In this document: positions 8,025 through 16,487 of the stretch, piece by piece | How the letters are laid out: every line of letters starts with the position of its first letter | How positions within the stretch are numbered: the stretch's first letter is position 1 | From: Rhodanobacteraceae bacterium | GTDB lineage: Bacteria > Pseudomonadota > Gammaproteobacteria > Xanthomonadales > Xanthomonadaceae | Length of the DNA: 38,108 bases | Assembly (NCBI GenBank): GCA_024233975.1 | Contig: JACKOX010000028.1 | Coordinates: 1-38,108, forward strand | Direction of reading: 5' to 3' | Notes under the pieces: generated by a model | What the model was told of the DNA's origin: nothing | Seen by the model: the letters and a program-made list of their open reading frames with translations, nothing else | Databases searched by the model: none | Translations under genes and position numbers: made by a program

Positions 8025-9539
8025 GTGGGCGGAACGGACAGCCAGCTGCAGGACGGCGAGCTGCTGGCCGCCATCGACATCGGTTCCAACAGCTTCCACA
8101 TGGTGGTGGCGCGGCATTCGCGCGGCCAGCTTCGCGTGGTCGACCGCATCCGCGAGCCGGTGCGCATGGCCGCCGGATTGGATGCACGCGGCGGTCTGTC
8201 GGCTGAAGCGCGGCAGCGCGCCAGCGATTGCCTGGCGCGCTTCGGCCAGCGTATCGCCAGCTTGCCGCCGGAGCGCGTGCGCGCCATCGCCACCAACACG
8301 GTACGCAAGCTGCGCAATCCGCAGGCATTTCTGGTGCCGGCGGAAACTGCACTGGGTCACAGCATCGAAGTGGTGTCCGGTCGTGAGGAAGCGCGACTGA
8401 TCTACCTCGGTGTCGCGCAGGGCCATCCGCCGGGCAATCGCAAGCGGCTGGTCATCGACATCGGCGGCGGTTCCACCGAGTTCATCATCGGGCAGGGCTA
8501 CGAGCCGCTGAAGCGCGAAAGCCTTCAGGTTGGCTGCGTGGAGACCACGCGGCGCTTCTTCGCCGATGGCCGGATTACCCGCGAGCGCTGGGAGCAGGCG
8601 TTGACCGAGATTGGCGCCGAGTTCCAGCAGTTCGCTCAGTCCTACGCCGAGATCGGCTGGGAGCAGGCGCTGGGTTCGTCGGGCACGATCAAGGCCATCG
8701 CGCAGATTGCGGCCGGTCGCAAGGGCAGCAGCGCGCCGATCACCCGTGAGATTCTGGACCGCATCGTACAGCGGCTGGTCGACATCGGCCGCGTCGACAA
8801 GATCAAGATGCCGGGACTGGTCAGCGAGCGCCAGCCGGTAATCGCCGGTGGCGTGCTGGTGCTGGACGCGGCCTTCCGGGCGCTCGGCCTGCAGCGCATC
8901 GAGGCGGCCCGCACCGCGATGCGCGAAGGCGTGCTCTACGACATGCTGGGCCGCGCCCGACACACCGATCCACGTGATTCATCGGTGGATGCGCTGGCTG
9001 ATCGATATGGCGCGGACCGTGCGCAGGGCCGCCGCGTGGAAGCGACGGCGCTGCAGTTGTTCGATCAGGTGGACGATGCCTGGAAACTGGGCAGCGAGGA
9101 CCGTCAGCGCCTGGGTTGGGCATCGCGCCTGCTGGAGATCGGCCTCAGCATCGCGCACAGCCAGCATCACCAGCACGGCGCCTATCTGGTCGAATATTCG
9201 GACATCGCCGGTTTTTCGCGGCAGGAGCAGATCTATCTGTCGGTACTGGTGCGCTGCCAGCGTCGCAGTCTGCCGCTGTCGCTGCTGGAGGCGCAGCCGG
9301 AGCGCATCCGCGCGTCACAGCAGCGCTTGATTGCACTGCTGCGTATTGCCGCACTGCTTCATCGCTCACACGATGCCTCGCCGCTGCCACCCGTCGTTGC
9401 CAGCGTGGCCGATCACCGCCTGCGGTTGGCATTCGCGCAGGGCTATCTCGCGGCGCATCCGCTGACCCTGCACGACCTGGAAACCGAGGCGGATTACCTC
9501 GCCGCGATTGGCCTGCGACTGGAAGTCGAAGCCAGCTAG
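8025..9539 (+). CDS. ppx: Exopolyphosphatase (Ppx/GppA family)
   Basis: Degrades polyphosphate from its ends, releasing phosphate; GppA-type relatives also hydrolyse pppGpp. The 504-residue protein begins at GTG 8025, one base after the ppk stop, indicating translational coupling. The actin-like ATPase fold is shown by LLAAIDIGSNSFHMVVAR near the start, GREEARLIYLGVAQG (catalytic acidic region) and VIDIGGGSTEFIIG. The C-terminal HD-like part contains EIGLSIAHSQHHQHGAYLVEYSDIAGFSRQE (read in two parts), typical of full-length Ppx. Pairing with ppk means the operon makes both the synthetic and the degradative enzyme. Its TAG stop shares the palindromic CTAG with the TAG stop of the convergent GNAT gene. 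Confidence 0.93.
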   Translation: MGGTDSQLQDGELLAAIDIGSNSFHMVVARHSRGQLRVVDRIREPVRMAAGLDARGGLSAEARQRASDCLARFGQRIASLPPERVRAIATNTVRKLRNPQAFLVPAETALGHSIEVVSGREEARLIYLGVAQGHPPGNRKRLVIDIGGGSTEFIIGQGYEPLKRESLQVGCVETTRRFFADGRITRERWEQALTEIGAEFQQFAQSYAEIGWEQALGSSGTIKAIAQIAAGRKGSSAPITREILDRIVQRLVDIGRVDKIKMPGLVSERQPVIAGGVLVLDAAFRALGLQRIEAARTAMREGVLYDMLGRARHTDPRDSSVDALADRYGADRAQGRRVEATALQLFDQVDDAWKLGSEDRQRLGWASRLLEIGLSIAHSQHHQHGAYLVEYSDIAGFSRQEQIYLSVLVRCQRRSLPLSLLEAQPERIRASQQRLIALLRIAALLHRSHDASPLPPVVASVADHRLRLAFAQGYLAAHPLTLHDLETEADYLAAIGLRLEVEAS

Positions 9540-10159
9540 GCTTGCGGCCACTCGGGCCACTCGTGCAGCCAGTAGTCCAGTCGGTGTGGCGTTGACTGGT
9601 CGGCGCCAACTTCCTTCCAGTTCAGCTCGCAGGACATGCCGGGCTGCTTGACGTAACCGCGGCCCAGCCAGAAGTGGTCATTGTCGCGGTGTCCCGGCGG
9701 TCGACGCGGATCATCCGCCTCGCGTCGTACCGCGCAGAAGGCGGTCCAGCGGAATCGCCCGAGATCATGCGCGTGCTGTTCACGCAGATCGAAGAAGCGA
9801 TGCCCGATACCGCAGCCCCGCCAGGCTGGCAGCAGTACGGATTCGCCGAAATAGAACACCTGATCCGGCGGCAGGCCGGCGTCGACGAAGGCCTGGTCGC
9901 TGCCCGGTGCGTCATCGTTGAGCGGAATGCCGGTCGAGGCGCCAACCGGCTGCCCGTCAGCCAACGCCAGCGCACAGAAACTGTCTGCCGACTTCGCATA
10001 GGCGGCAAGGTAGGCGCGCTCGTAGTCGAGATCGCCCTGGTAAAGGTATGGCCAGTCACGGAATACCGCGATGCGCAGTTTCGCGATGGCATCGAGGTGG
10101 TCGAGCAGCTCGGCGCCGCGAAGCGCCAGCATCCGGATCGTGTCGCTATCCTTGATCAT
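9536..10159 (-). CDS. GNAT-family N-acetyltransferase
   Basis: A 207-residue protein starting at MIKDSDTIRML (ATG 10159). The frame is open upstream to 10207, but that extension overlaps rlmJ and is Arg/Pro-rich, so I rejected it. The acetyl-CoA signature is FGESVLLPAWRGCGIGHRFF, with the R-x-x-G-x-G loop, followed by a helix (DLREQHAHDLG) and an aromatic C-terminus (LDYWLHEWPEWPQA). The N-terminal half has AVFRDWPYLYQGDLDYERAY, typical of a subgroup of uncharacterised proteobacterial GNATs. Substrate unknown. It is divergent from rlmJ (46 bases) and convergent with ppx, sharing the CTAG stop. Confidence 0.85.
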   Translation of the reverse strand: MIKDSDTIRMLALRGAELLDHLDAIAKLRIAVFRDWPYLYQGDLDYERAYLAAYAKSADSFCALALADGQPVGASTGIPLNDDAPGSDQAFVDAGLPPDQVFYFGESVLLPAWRGCGIGHRFFDLREQHAHDLGRFRWTAFCAVRREADDPRRPPGHRDNDHFWLGRGYVKQPGMSCELNWKEVGADQSTPHRLDYWLHEWPEWPQA

Positions 10160-10205
10160 CGGCGGATGATGCCGCAGCCGTGGTCGTCGTGGGAAACTGG
10201 TGGGC

Positions 10206-11066
10206 ATGAACTACCGCCATGCCTTTCATGCCGGCAATCACGCCGATGTTCTCAAGCACAGCCTGCTGCTGGCACTGGTTGCGTCGCTGAAGCGCAAGCC
10301 ATCGCCGATCTTCGTGCTGGACACGCATGCCGGTCGCGGCGCCTACAACCTTTCCGGTGACGAGGCGACACGAAGCGGCGAAGCCCTTGCTGGCGTCAAC
10401 CGGTTGCAAGCTGCGAGCCCGAAGTCCGTAGTTCTTCGGGAGTACCTGAAAGCGCTTGCCGACTTCGATCCCCAGGCCAGCATGCGGCGCTATCCCGGAT
10501 CGCCTTGCCTGCTGCAGATGGCCCTCGGGACCGACGACCGCATGGCCTGCTGTGAGCTGCACCCGGAGGAGGCAGCAGTCTTGAAGGCCTCGCTGGGTCG
10601 TGATCCGCGAATCGCCGTGCACCAGCGGGATGGTTACGAAGCCATCCGCGCCTTGCTGCCGCCGTCGCAGGGGCGTGGCCTGGTTCTCATCGATCCGCCT
10701 TATGAAGCGCGGGAGGCCGAATTTGACCGTGCGCTGGCCGCGCTTGATCAGGTGCTGTCGCGCTGGTCGACCGCCTGTATCGCGGTCTGGTACCCGATCA
10801 AGGATCGCGCGGTGGTCCGACGCTTCCTGCGCGCGGCGTCGGCGCTGCCCGCCAAGAGCGCCTGGGATGCCTCGCTGATGGTACGCGCCGACAGCTCGGT
10901 GCTGCGCATGAATGGCAGTGGCATGCTGGTTCTGAATCCACCGTGGCAGCTCGACGAAACCTTCCAGCCGGCGCTGATCGAGCTTGCCACGCTACTGGGC
11001 GAAGGCGGGGCGGGTCGAGGCGAGCTGACCTGGCTTCGCCTTGATGGGCGGCGGGTCGAGGCCTGA
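10206..11066 (+). CDS. rlmJ: 23S rRNA (adenine2030-N6)-methyltransferase RlmJ
   Basis: Methylates A2030 of 23S rRNA using S-adenosylmethionine. The 286-residue protein opens MNYRHAFHAGNHADVLKH, the near-invariant start of the family, so the ATG at 10206 is preferred over an upstream GTG at 10200. The SAM motif is FVLDTHAGRGAYNL and the catalytic motif is LIDPPYEAREAEF, with D-P-P-Y as in N6-adenine methyltransferases. Later conserved blocks are RYPGSPCLLQ, AVWYPIKDR and GMLVLNPPWQL. Length matches E. coli RlmJ (280). It is a cytosolic single-gene unit between the divergent GNAT gene and slp. Confidence 0.93.
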   Translation: MNYRHAFHAGNHADVLKHSLLLALVASLKRKPSPIFVLDTHAGRGAYNLSGDEATRSGEALAGVNRLQAASPKSVVLREYLKALADFDPQASMRRYPGSPCLLQMALGTDDRMACCELHPEEAAVLKASLGRDPRIAVHQRDGYEAIRALLPPSQGRGLVLIDPPYEAREAEFDRALAALDQVLSRWSTACIAVWYPIKDRAVVRRFLRAASALPAKSAWDASLMVRADSSVLRMNGSGMLVLNPPWQLDETFQPALIELATLLGEGGAGRGELTWLRLDGRRVEA

Positions 11067-11204
11067 ACCGATGATTGCCGTTCGTCGGTCAATGGAGGCT
11101 GGGGTGTCGGGATCGCCGCTGGCGGGGCGTATCAACATGCAAGGCCGGATCGTCAGTCTTTCCGCTGCAATACAGGCCCGCATTGATGGGCAGGGAGTGA
11201 AGCC

Positions 11205-11702
11205 ATGAAAATCCTTCGACAATGTCTTGCGATGGCTGTCGCCGCCACGGCCCTGTGTGCCTGCGCCACCCGGCCGGCCTTCGAGGATGCGCCGCCAACG
11301 CGTTCCGTCGCCCCGTACCAGGCGGCCCGTGATGGCGAAACGCATATGGACAAGAGCGTGATGTGGGGCGGCATGGTGCTGGAAGTGAACAACTTCGAGC
11401 ACCACAGCGAGATCGAGATCCTCGCCTATCCGCTGGATGAGAAGCAGCGGCCGAAACTGGAGTCAGCCGACCAGGGGCGCTTCATCGCGCTGATGGCCGG
11501 CTTTGCCGATCCGGCAACGCTGCCGCGCGGTCGCTTCGTGACGCTGATTGGCACGGTGACCGGGGACCGTCATGGCCCGGTGCGTGGCGAGGACTATGTC
11601 TGGCCGGAAGTGGACGTGAAACGGCTTCACCTGTGGCCGCAGGACTTCCGCGAGTCGAAGTCGAGGGTTTCGGTCGGTTTCGGATTTGGCTTCGGCGGCT
11701 GA
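11205..11702 (+). CDS. slp: Slp family outer-membrane lipoprotein
   Basis: A 165-residue lipoprotein. A signal peptide with lipobox L-C-A-C (modified Cys near residue 20) is followed by a domain matching Slp, the starvation-inducible lipoprotein: GGMVLEVNNF, HSEIEILAYPLDEKQRPKLE, GRFIALMAGFADPATLPRGRFVTLIGTVTG and the ending DVKRLHLWPQDF. Residue 2 after the Cys is Ala, so outer-membrane sorting is expected. The C-terminus ends in a glycine/phenylalanine-rich tail (VGFGFGFGG). The ribosome binding site is GGGAG 9 bases before the ATG. Its function in the family is not well defined. It converges on the secreted protein gene at 11711. Confidence 0.85.
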   Translation: MKILRQCLAMAVAATALCACATRPAFEDAPPTRSVAPYQAARDGETHMDKSVMWGGMVLEVNNFEHHSEIEILAYPLDEKQRPKLESADQGRFIALMAGFADPATLPRGRFVTLIGTVTGDRHGPVRGEDYVWPEVDVKRLHLWPQDFRESKSRVSVGFGFGFGG

Positions 11703-11710
11703 CGGGCCGC

Positions 11711-12877
11711 TCAGTAGCGAAGGGGCATCAGCGGCAGACGCCTCGGAACGCTGTCGGTATCGTGCACCGCGCGCAGGCGGCCGCTGCCGATTTCCCAGCC
11801 CGAGACGCTGTTGACGGCGATGCTGCCGAACTCCGCCAGAGTCTTGTCGTCCCGGTCATTGAGCAGGCAGCGGACCGGCGGTGAGTTCGGGCGCGCGGCG
11901 TCCTGCTCGCAGACCAGGCGGTAGCCATGGACTGCGTCGATCAGCGAGAAGCCGGCCAGGTGGTGGCTGGTTTCGGTGAACTCGATCAAGCGGGGCAGGG
12001 ACGAACCCTTTTCGTCCTCGAGCTTTTCCGGCAACAGGATCCAGCGCCCCAGCCATGCGGTCGCCGGATCACTGTCAAAGCGGAACCGCACCAGCGACAT
12101 GGGCTGCAGGCTGATGCCGCCATCGGCATCCGGGCGGCTGAACCAGGCGATGGCCCTCGCCGGATCCAGGAACTGCAGGTCCAGCTTTCCGGCCACCGTC
12201 GCATTGCCGGGTGACAGCGAAGCTTCGAATGGCCCACGCCCGCCCTGGAAGCGGGTCAGGGCGATCTCCGCGAGACTTCCCTCGATCTCGCCGGCACCCA
12301 TCAACCATTCCGGCTGGCCGCTGTCGTCGTAGCCCATGACGCTGACGCTGATCAGGTCACCCTGTCGTTCAATGCTCAGGCCCATGCCCTGGCTGTCACC
12401 ACCGAAGTCACCGCCGGACTCCACCCACCAGAAGCCATTTTCCGGACGGGCTGACTCAAGCGGGTACTGGCCGATTTCAACGAGCTGGAAACCGAGCAGG
12501 CGCTTGGATGCACCGGGACCGCCCTGGTCGTACAGGCGAATACGGTGAACGCCATTGCCGCTCCAGCGCAGCAGGCCGCTTTCCGGTTTGGCAGCCAGCT
12601 TGTAGCCATCGGTCGTCGATTTGCAGCGCTCGCCGTGCTCGAGCGTGATGTTGACATCGCGCCCGTCCGCGCTCAGGTTCGCGGCGCGAGGGACGCAGAC
12701 GTCGGTGCCGTGACCGAGCAGTTCGATGATCACCGGGGTGCTGCTGACCGGATAGCGGGGGCGGACCTGGATGTCTGGCGTCGCGGCGATCGCCAGCAGC
12801 GGCGACAGCATCGCAAACAGCAGGCAGATGGCTGCCGTCAGGCGTTGGAGTGGACGGATTGTGAGCGCGTCGAACAT
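11711..12877 (-). CDS. Secreted protein of unknown function with a W/SG module
   Basis: A 388-residue predicted secreted protein. Translation from the ATG at 12877 gives a basic start, hydrophobic core and AxA site (LLAIAATPDIQ). I do not recognise the N-terminal region (about 30-140), which has four cysteines in CVPRAAN, RCKS and later sites. From about 150 on, ENGFWWVESGGDFGGDSQGMG followed by YDDSGQPEWLMGAG is a degenerate version of the W-x-x-P-x-x-S-G-x-G and D-G-x-P-x-W pattern seen in the protease at 14144-16477 and in the three paralogs at 19096-21864. A C-terminal segment with CEQDAARP and RCLLND could hold one disulfide. The frame is open to 12904, but those codons lack a signal-peptide start. 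It is divergent from isocitrate dehydrogenase. Confidence 0.75.
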   Translation of the reverse strand: MFDALTIRPLQRLTAAICLLFAMLSPLLAIAATPDIQVRPRYPVSSTPVIIELLGHGTDVCVPRAANLSADGRDVNITLEHGERCKSTTDGYKLAAKPESGLLRWSGNGVHRIRLYDQGGPGASKRLLGFQLVEIGQYPLESARPENGFWWVESGGDFGGDSQGMGLSIERQGDLISVSVMGYDDSGQPEWLMGAGEIEGSLAEIALTRFQGGRGPFEASLSPGNATVAGKLDLQFLDPARAIAWFSRPDADGGISLQPMSLVRFRFDSDPATAWLGRWILLPEKLEDEKGSSLPRLIEFTETSHHLAGFSLIDAVHGYRLVCEQDAARPNSPPVRCLLNDRDDKTLAEFGSIAVNSVSGWEIGSGRLRAVHDTDSVPRRLPLMPLRY

Positions 12878-13039
12878 GTCGCCAGTGTACCTCGTCGCCG
12901 TCAACCGTCATAATAAGCGGCTACGCGCCGGCGCGCGGCCCGGCCACACGTATTCGCACAGCAGCCTCCCGGCGGTCCCTCGACCGGTGATCCGCGCACC
13001 CCGGGGATGCTGACTGCGCCCATTCTGTCAGGTATTCGA

Positions 13040-14050
13040 ATGAGCAACACGATTGCCGTCATCCGTGGCGATGGCATTGGTCCCGAGATCATGGACGGAA
13101 CGCTGAGCGTGCTCGATGCGCTGGGCGTCGGCCTGGAATATGACTTTGTCGACGCCGGCATGACCGCGCTGGACAAGCACGGCGAGCTGATCCCGGCGGA
13201 AACCATGGACGCCATCCGTCGCCACCGCGTTGCGCTCAAGGGCCCGCTGACCACCCCCGTGGGCGGTGGCTTCAGCTCGATCAACGTGGAGCTGCGCCGC
13301 CGCTTTGATCTTTACGCCAACGTGCGTCCCGCGATCTCCTTTCCGAACACCAAGTCTCGCTATGACGACATCGACCTGATCACCGTTCGCGAGAACACCG
13401 AAGGCGCTTACGGTTCGGAAGGGCAGACCCTGTCCGAGGATGGCGATACGGCCATGTCGCAGATCAAGGTGACGCGCCGGGGCTCCGAGCGCATCGTGCG
13501 CTACGCCTTCGACCTTGCCCGCCGTACCGGCCGCAAGAAGGTGTCGGCGGTGCACAAGGCCAACATCATGAAGACGACCTCGGGCCTGTTCCTGAAGGTT
13601 GCCCGCGAGATTGCCGCCGAATACGCTGACATCGAGTTCAACGAGTACATCGTCGACAACTGCTGCATGCAGTTGGTGATGCGTCCTGGCCAGTTCGACG
13701 TGATTGTCACCACCAACCTGTTCGGTGACATCATTTCCGACCTCTGCGCAGGCCTGGTCGGCGGCCTTGGCCTGGCGCCGGGCGCCAACATCGGCAGCGA
13801 GGCTGCAATCTTCGAAGCCGTGCACGGTTCCGCCCCCGATATCGCCGGCAAGGGCATCGCCAATCCCTGCGCTCTGCTGCTGGGTGCTGCGCAGATGCTG
13901 GACCACCTGGGCAAGGGCGAAGCCGCCACGCGCGTGCGCAAGGCCATCGTCGGCGCCATGAGCGACCGCGACCGTCTCACGCCGGATCTTGGTGGCAACG
14001 GTTCGACCGCCGATTTCGCCAAGGCAATTGCCGAGCGGGCTACGGCCTGA
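13040..14050 (+). CDS. icd: Isocitrate dehydrogenase, NAD-dependent type
   Basis: Oxidatively decarboxylates isocitrate to 2-oxoglutarate in the TCA cycle. The 336-residue protein starts MSNTIAVIRGDGIGPEIMDG and is the short, NAD-type beta-decarboxylating dehydrogenase related to eukaryotic IDH3, not the 416-residue E. coli Icd. Substrate-loop residues SSINVELRRRFDLYANVRP favour isocitrate over isopropylmalate. Other landmarks are ENTEGAYGSEGQ, VHKANIMKTTSG and NLFGDIISDLCAGLVGGLG. The cofactor region is IFEAVHGSAPDIAGKGIANP, where the D-I-A-G-K pattern is typical of NAD enzymes. Homoisocitrate dehydrogenase is a possible alternative. An upstream ATG at 13007 is less likely. A strong terminator follows the stop by about 30 bases. 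Confidence 0.9.
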   Translation: MSNTIAVIRGDGIGPEIMDGTLSVLDALGVGLEYDFVDAGMTALDKHGELIPAETMDAIRRHRVALKGPLTTPVGGGFSSINVELRRRFDLYANVRPAISFPNTKSRYDDIDLITVRENTEGAYGSEGQTLSEDGDTAMSQIKVTRRGSERIVRYAFDLARRTGRKKVSAVHKANIMKTTSGLFLKVAREIAAEYADIEFNEYIVDNCCMQLVMRPGQFDVIVTTNLFGDIISDLCAGLVGGLGLAPGANIGSEAAIFEAVHGSAPDIAGKGIANPCALLLGAAQMLDHLGKGEAATRVRKAIVGAMSDRDRLTPDLGGNGSTADFAKAIAERATA

Positions 14051-14077
14051 TCGGCGTTGCCTGACTGATAGAAGAAG

Positions 14078-14105
14078 AAGGCCGCGCATTGCGCGGCCTT
14101 TTTTG
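14078..14105 (+). terminator. Intrinsic terminator after isocitrate dehydrogenase
   Basis: A perfect 10-base stem (AAGGCCGCGC / GCGCGGCCTT) with an ATT loop, followed by a T-run. It lies 27 bases after the icd stop. The A-rich left side could also serve the convergent protease gene. Confidence 0.9.
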
Positions 14106-14143
14106 TTGGTCAGGTCGAGTCAATTTCAGTCGCCCGACACATC

Positions 14144-16477
14144 TCATGGCGGTCCCCAGTCGGCGATGGGCACGATGCTGGTGTCGCGCTCGAAGCGCAG
14201 TGAGGCTTCACCATCAAAGTCCACTGATACGGCAATGTGCCCTGGTGCGAAGTCTGGGGAGGCGCTGGGCATGCTCGGATCAGTGAGGGTTGGCGATATC
14301 GTGCCGACGCTGACATGGTCAAACGGCCCGCCCGGCGGGTTGCAAAGCCTGCAGTAGCCCTCGATTTGAAGCAGTTCGCTGCTGTCGCCAGACGAGAATG
14401 GCGAAACCTGTTTGATCGCCCAGCGACCGTGCCCATTGCCGTCTGGGTAGTAGATGATCAGCGTGATGCCGTCGTTGTCTTCGACACCGTAGCTGAACGT
14501 AAACAGCCCCCAACCCCCATCGTTCCAGTTGCTCCAGAGGTTGCTGTAGTCCGGGCCATGCGTTGCCGCCGCAAGAATGGGTTGCATGCACCACTGGGCG
14601 GATTCGCTGTTGATGGTCCATGTCATGACAGCTTGCGAGCCGTCCATTGGGCGACCAGGCCGGTTGTCGCGACAGGCCGGGGACTTGGCGGCTTCGTTGA
14701 AATCGATGCGGATCTGCCCATTGAACCCCGGTGAACTGTCGACCTGATTGGGTTGCTCGGCGCCTTGCGCGTAAACCGGTCGCTGCAGGGTATCGCCATA
14801 GGCATCTCGTGCCGGTACGAACACACCGTCGATGATGGGTCCGCCGCTGACGTAGAACTCCGGCTTCCCATCCGCTTCGTAGGTGTAGAACACCACGAAG
14901 TAGAAGTTCTCCAGTCCTGCGATGCGAAGCAGATTTATGCCGTGACCGTCATGTGCCGGGTCGAAATAGAGCCCGCTTGCAGGTTGTGGGAAGGCTTCCA
15001 CAGCGGTGGCCGCGGCCGGATCCCAACCCACGTCAAACAGGACGTCGCGAGCGAGTCCGAGCGTGTGTGGTGCCGCACTGGTGGCAAACGGCCCCATCAG
15101 TTCGCCGTTCAGGCTGGTGCTGAAATGCGAAAGCGTCGAGCCGGGCGCTGGTGTGAAGGGCGCATACAGGCGGGGAAAATTGGCTGGCGGAGTGGCGTCG
15201 CGTACCGGATTGCGACCACTTTCGACAGTGTGCGGACCGGCGAATCGGAGGCCTGTGCCCGAAGTCAGTGCTGATGCGCGCTGGTCGTCATCCAGGTCGA
15301 GAAGCGGCGTGCCCGCATCATCGCTGCCGCTGACATAGACGACATGGTTGTCGTAGGCGTCACCGTAGTCGGTATAGCGCTCACCCAGTGCAGGTGCATC
15401 GGGGTTGTCGTCGGTTGGGCCGGCGCTGACCATTCCGAAAAAGCCAAGGCCGTGCGTGATTTCGTGCATGCCTACCGAAATGAAGTCGACGTCGCTCCCA
15501 TGGTTGCGGTCGAAGCCGTAGTAGAAGCTGTTGCTGCCGAGGCCGGCGCTGGTGTCAACGGTGGTGTTGAATTCGGCACGAACGTCGGCCACGTTGCACG
15601 GTCCACCGGCAAAGCGGCAGGCGCTGGTGCCGGCTTGTCGTGCCGCGGCCGGTGTCGAGAAGTAGGTGAAGCGTTCGTCCAGGAACGGCATGTGGCTGCC
15701 GATACCGGTGTCATCCAGGAAGATGTAGGTGCTGCTTGCCTGTGCCAGCGTCAGCGAAGTGCCGCTGCCGAGGTCGTCCCAGCAGGCGCGCAATCGGATC
15801 GGGACGGTGGGTTTCAATTCCTCGGAGAGCAGGCGAGCAGCCTCCAGCATTGCATTGCGGCGTTGTTGGCCCAGGGTTGTGCCGTTGTTGCCACCAACTG
15901 GCGAGCGCGGCGTGCTGTCGTTCCACGGCGCGACGTTGCAGCTGTCTTCGTTCTGCGTGACGTCACCACTGAAGTCGACACTGATGGGTTCATAGGGTGG
16001 TTCGGGTGCCTGCGACAGCGTGGCGGTCAACTGGACGTCCACATCCACGTTCACGAAGTTCAGTGCCGCGATGTACCAGCGACCGGCTCGCAGGGGCAGT
16101 CGGCCCTGCTTCAGTATGGTCAGGTGCTCATCGCCGGTGCTGCTGGCGCTGCGATACTGGGCCTGGTCGAAGAGTGCATCCGGATCCGCCGGCAACTGGT
16201 CATTGAAGTCGAAGGGTGTTGCACGTCGAACCAGCAGATCGACATCGATCTCCGGATGCCCGACGGCTTCGAGAGAAATAGTTAATGCGGTGTCGGCGTC
16301 ATCGACATCCACATAGAAGCCGCTGGTGAACGCCGCGGCGGGCAGTTCGAAGGCTACCGGCTGACCGCTTTCCAGCACGATGTCCTGTGCAAAGGCGGGT
16401 GCTGTGGGTAGCGCGATGCCGAGCAGCATCGCTAGGGCGGTTGCCGGCCTCCATGCCGCTGTTATGGCTGGTCTCAT
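14144..16477 (-). CDS. Secreted zinc metalloprotease (metzincin-type) with C-terminal repeat modules
   Basis: A 777-residue exported protein with a signal peptide ending near APAFAQ (residue 30). Residues about 30-155 look like a prepeptidase-type beta sandwich. The catalytic domain contains VGMH338EITHGLGFFG, a HExxHxxGxxG zinc site as in metzincins, preceded by NSFYYGFDRN and followed by LNGELMGP. I do not see an exact family match, so substrate is unknown. After about 480 come two W/SG-type modules: ASGLYFDPAHDGHGINLL with YEADGKPEFYVSG, and YSNLWSNWNDGGWGLFTFSY with YYPDGNGHGRW, ending in EGYCRLCNPPGG. The ATG overlaps the stop of the small upstream gene by four bases (ATGA) and has GGAG upstream. 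The start lies inside a tandem 12-base repeat. Confidence 0.85.
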   Translation of the reverse strand: MRPAITAAWRPATALAMLLGIALPTAPAFAQDIVLESGQPVAFELPAAAFTSGFYVDVDDADTALTISLEAVGHPEIDVDLLVRRATPFDFNDQLPADPDALFDQAQYRSASSTGDEHLTILKQGRLPLRAGRWYIAALNFVNVDVDVQLTATLSQAPEPPYEPISVDFSGDVTQNEDSCNVAPWNDSTPRSPVGGNNGTTLGQQRRNAMLEAARLLSEELKPTVPIRLRACWDDLGSGTSLTLAQASSTYIFLDDTGIGSHMPFLDERFTYFSTPAAARQAGTSACRFAGGPCNVADVRAEFNTTVDTSAGLGSNSFYYGFDRNHGSDVDFISVGMHEITHGLGFFGMVSAGPTDDNPDAPALGERYTDYGDAYDNHVVYVSGSDDAGTPLLDLDDDQRASALTSGTGLRFAGPHTVESGRNPVRDATPPANFPRLYAPFTPAPGSTLSHFSTSLNGELMGPFATSAAPHTLGLARDVLFDVGWDPAAATAVEAFPQPASGLYFDPAHDGHGINLLRIAGLENFYFVVFYTYEADGKPEFYVSGGPIIDGVFVPARDAYGDTLQRPVYAQGAEQPNQVDSSPGFNGQIRIDFNEAAKSPACRDNRPGRPMDGSQAVMTWTINSESAQWCMQPILAAATHGPDYSNLWSNWNDGGWGLFTFSYGVEDNDGITLIIYYPDGNGHGRWAIKQVSPFSSGDSSELLQIEGYCRLCNPPGGPFDHVSVGTISPTLTDPSMPSASPDFAPGHIAVSVDFDGEASLRFERDTSIVPIADWGPP

Positions 16478-16487
16478 GGCTGGTCTC
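16464..16487. repeat. Perfect tandem 12-base duplication at a translation start
   Basis: Two adjacent copies of ATGGCTGGTCTC (plus strand) at 16464-16475 and 16476-16487. On the minus strand the copies read GAGACCAGCCAT. The upstream copy supplies the GGAGACC ribosome-binding-like sequence and the ATG of the protease gene; the second copy lies in its first codons. Confidence 0.9.

Noticed and set aside
12905..13039. TATTAT -10-like sequence (minus strand) for the secreted protein gene
   Set aside because: No -35 element at a proper distance could be found.
13028..14089. 353-codon minus-strand open frame opposite isocitrate dehydrogenase
   Set aside because: It is a shadow of icd; the opposite strand has a full enzyme with all motifs.
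15344..16285. 313-codon plus-strand open frame opposite the metalloprotease
   Set aside because: Val/Gly/Ala-rich shadow; the minus strand has the zinc motif and signal peptide.
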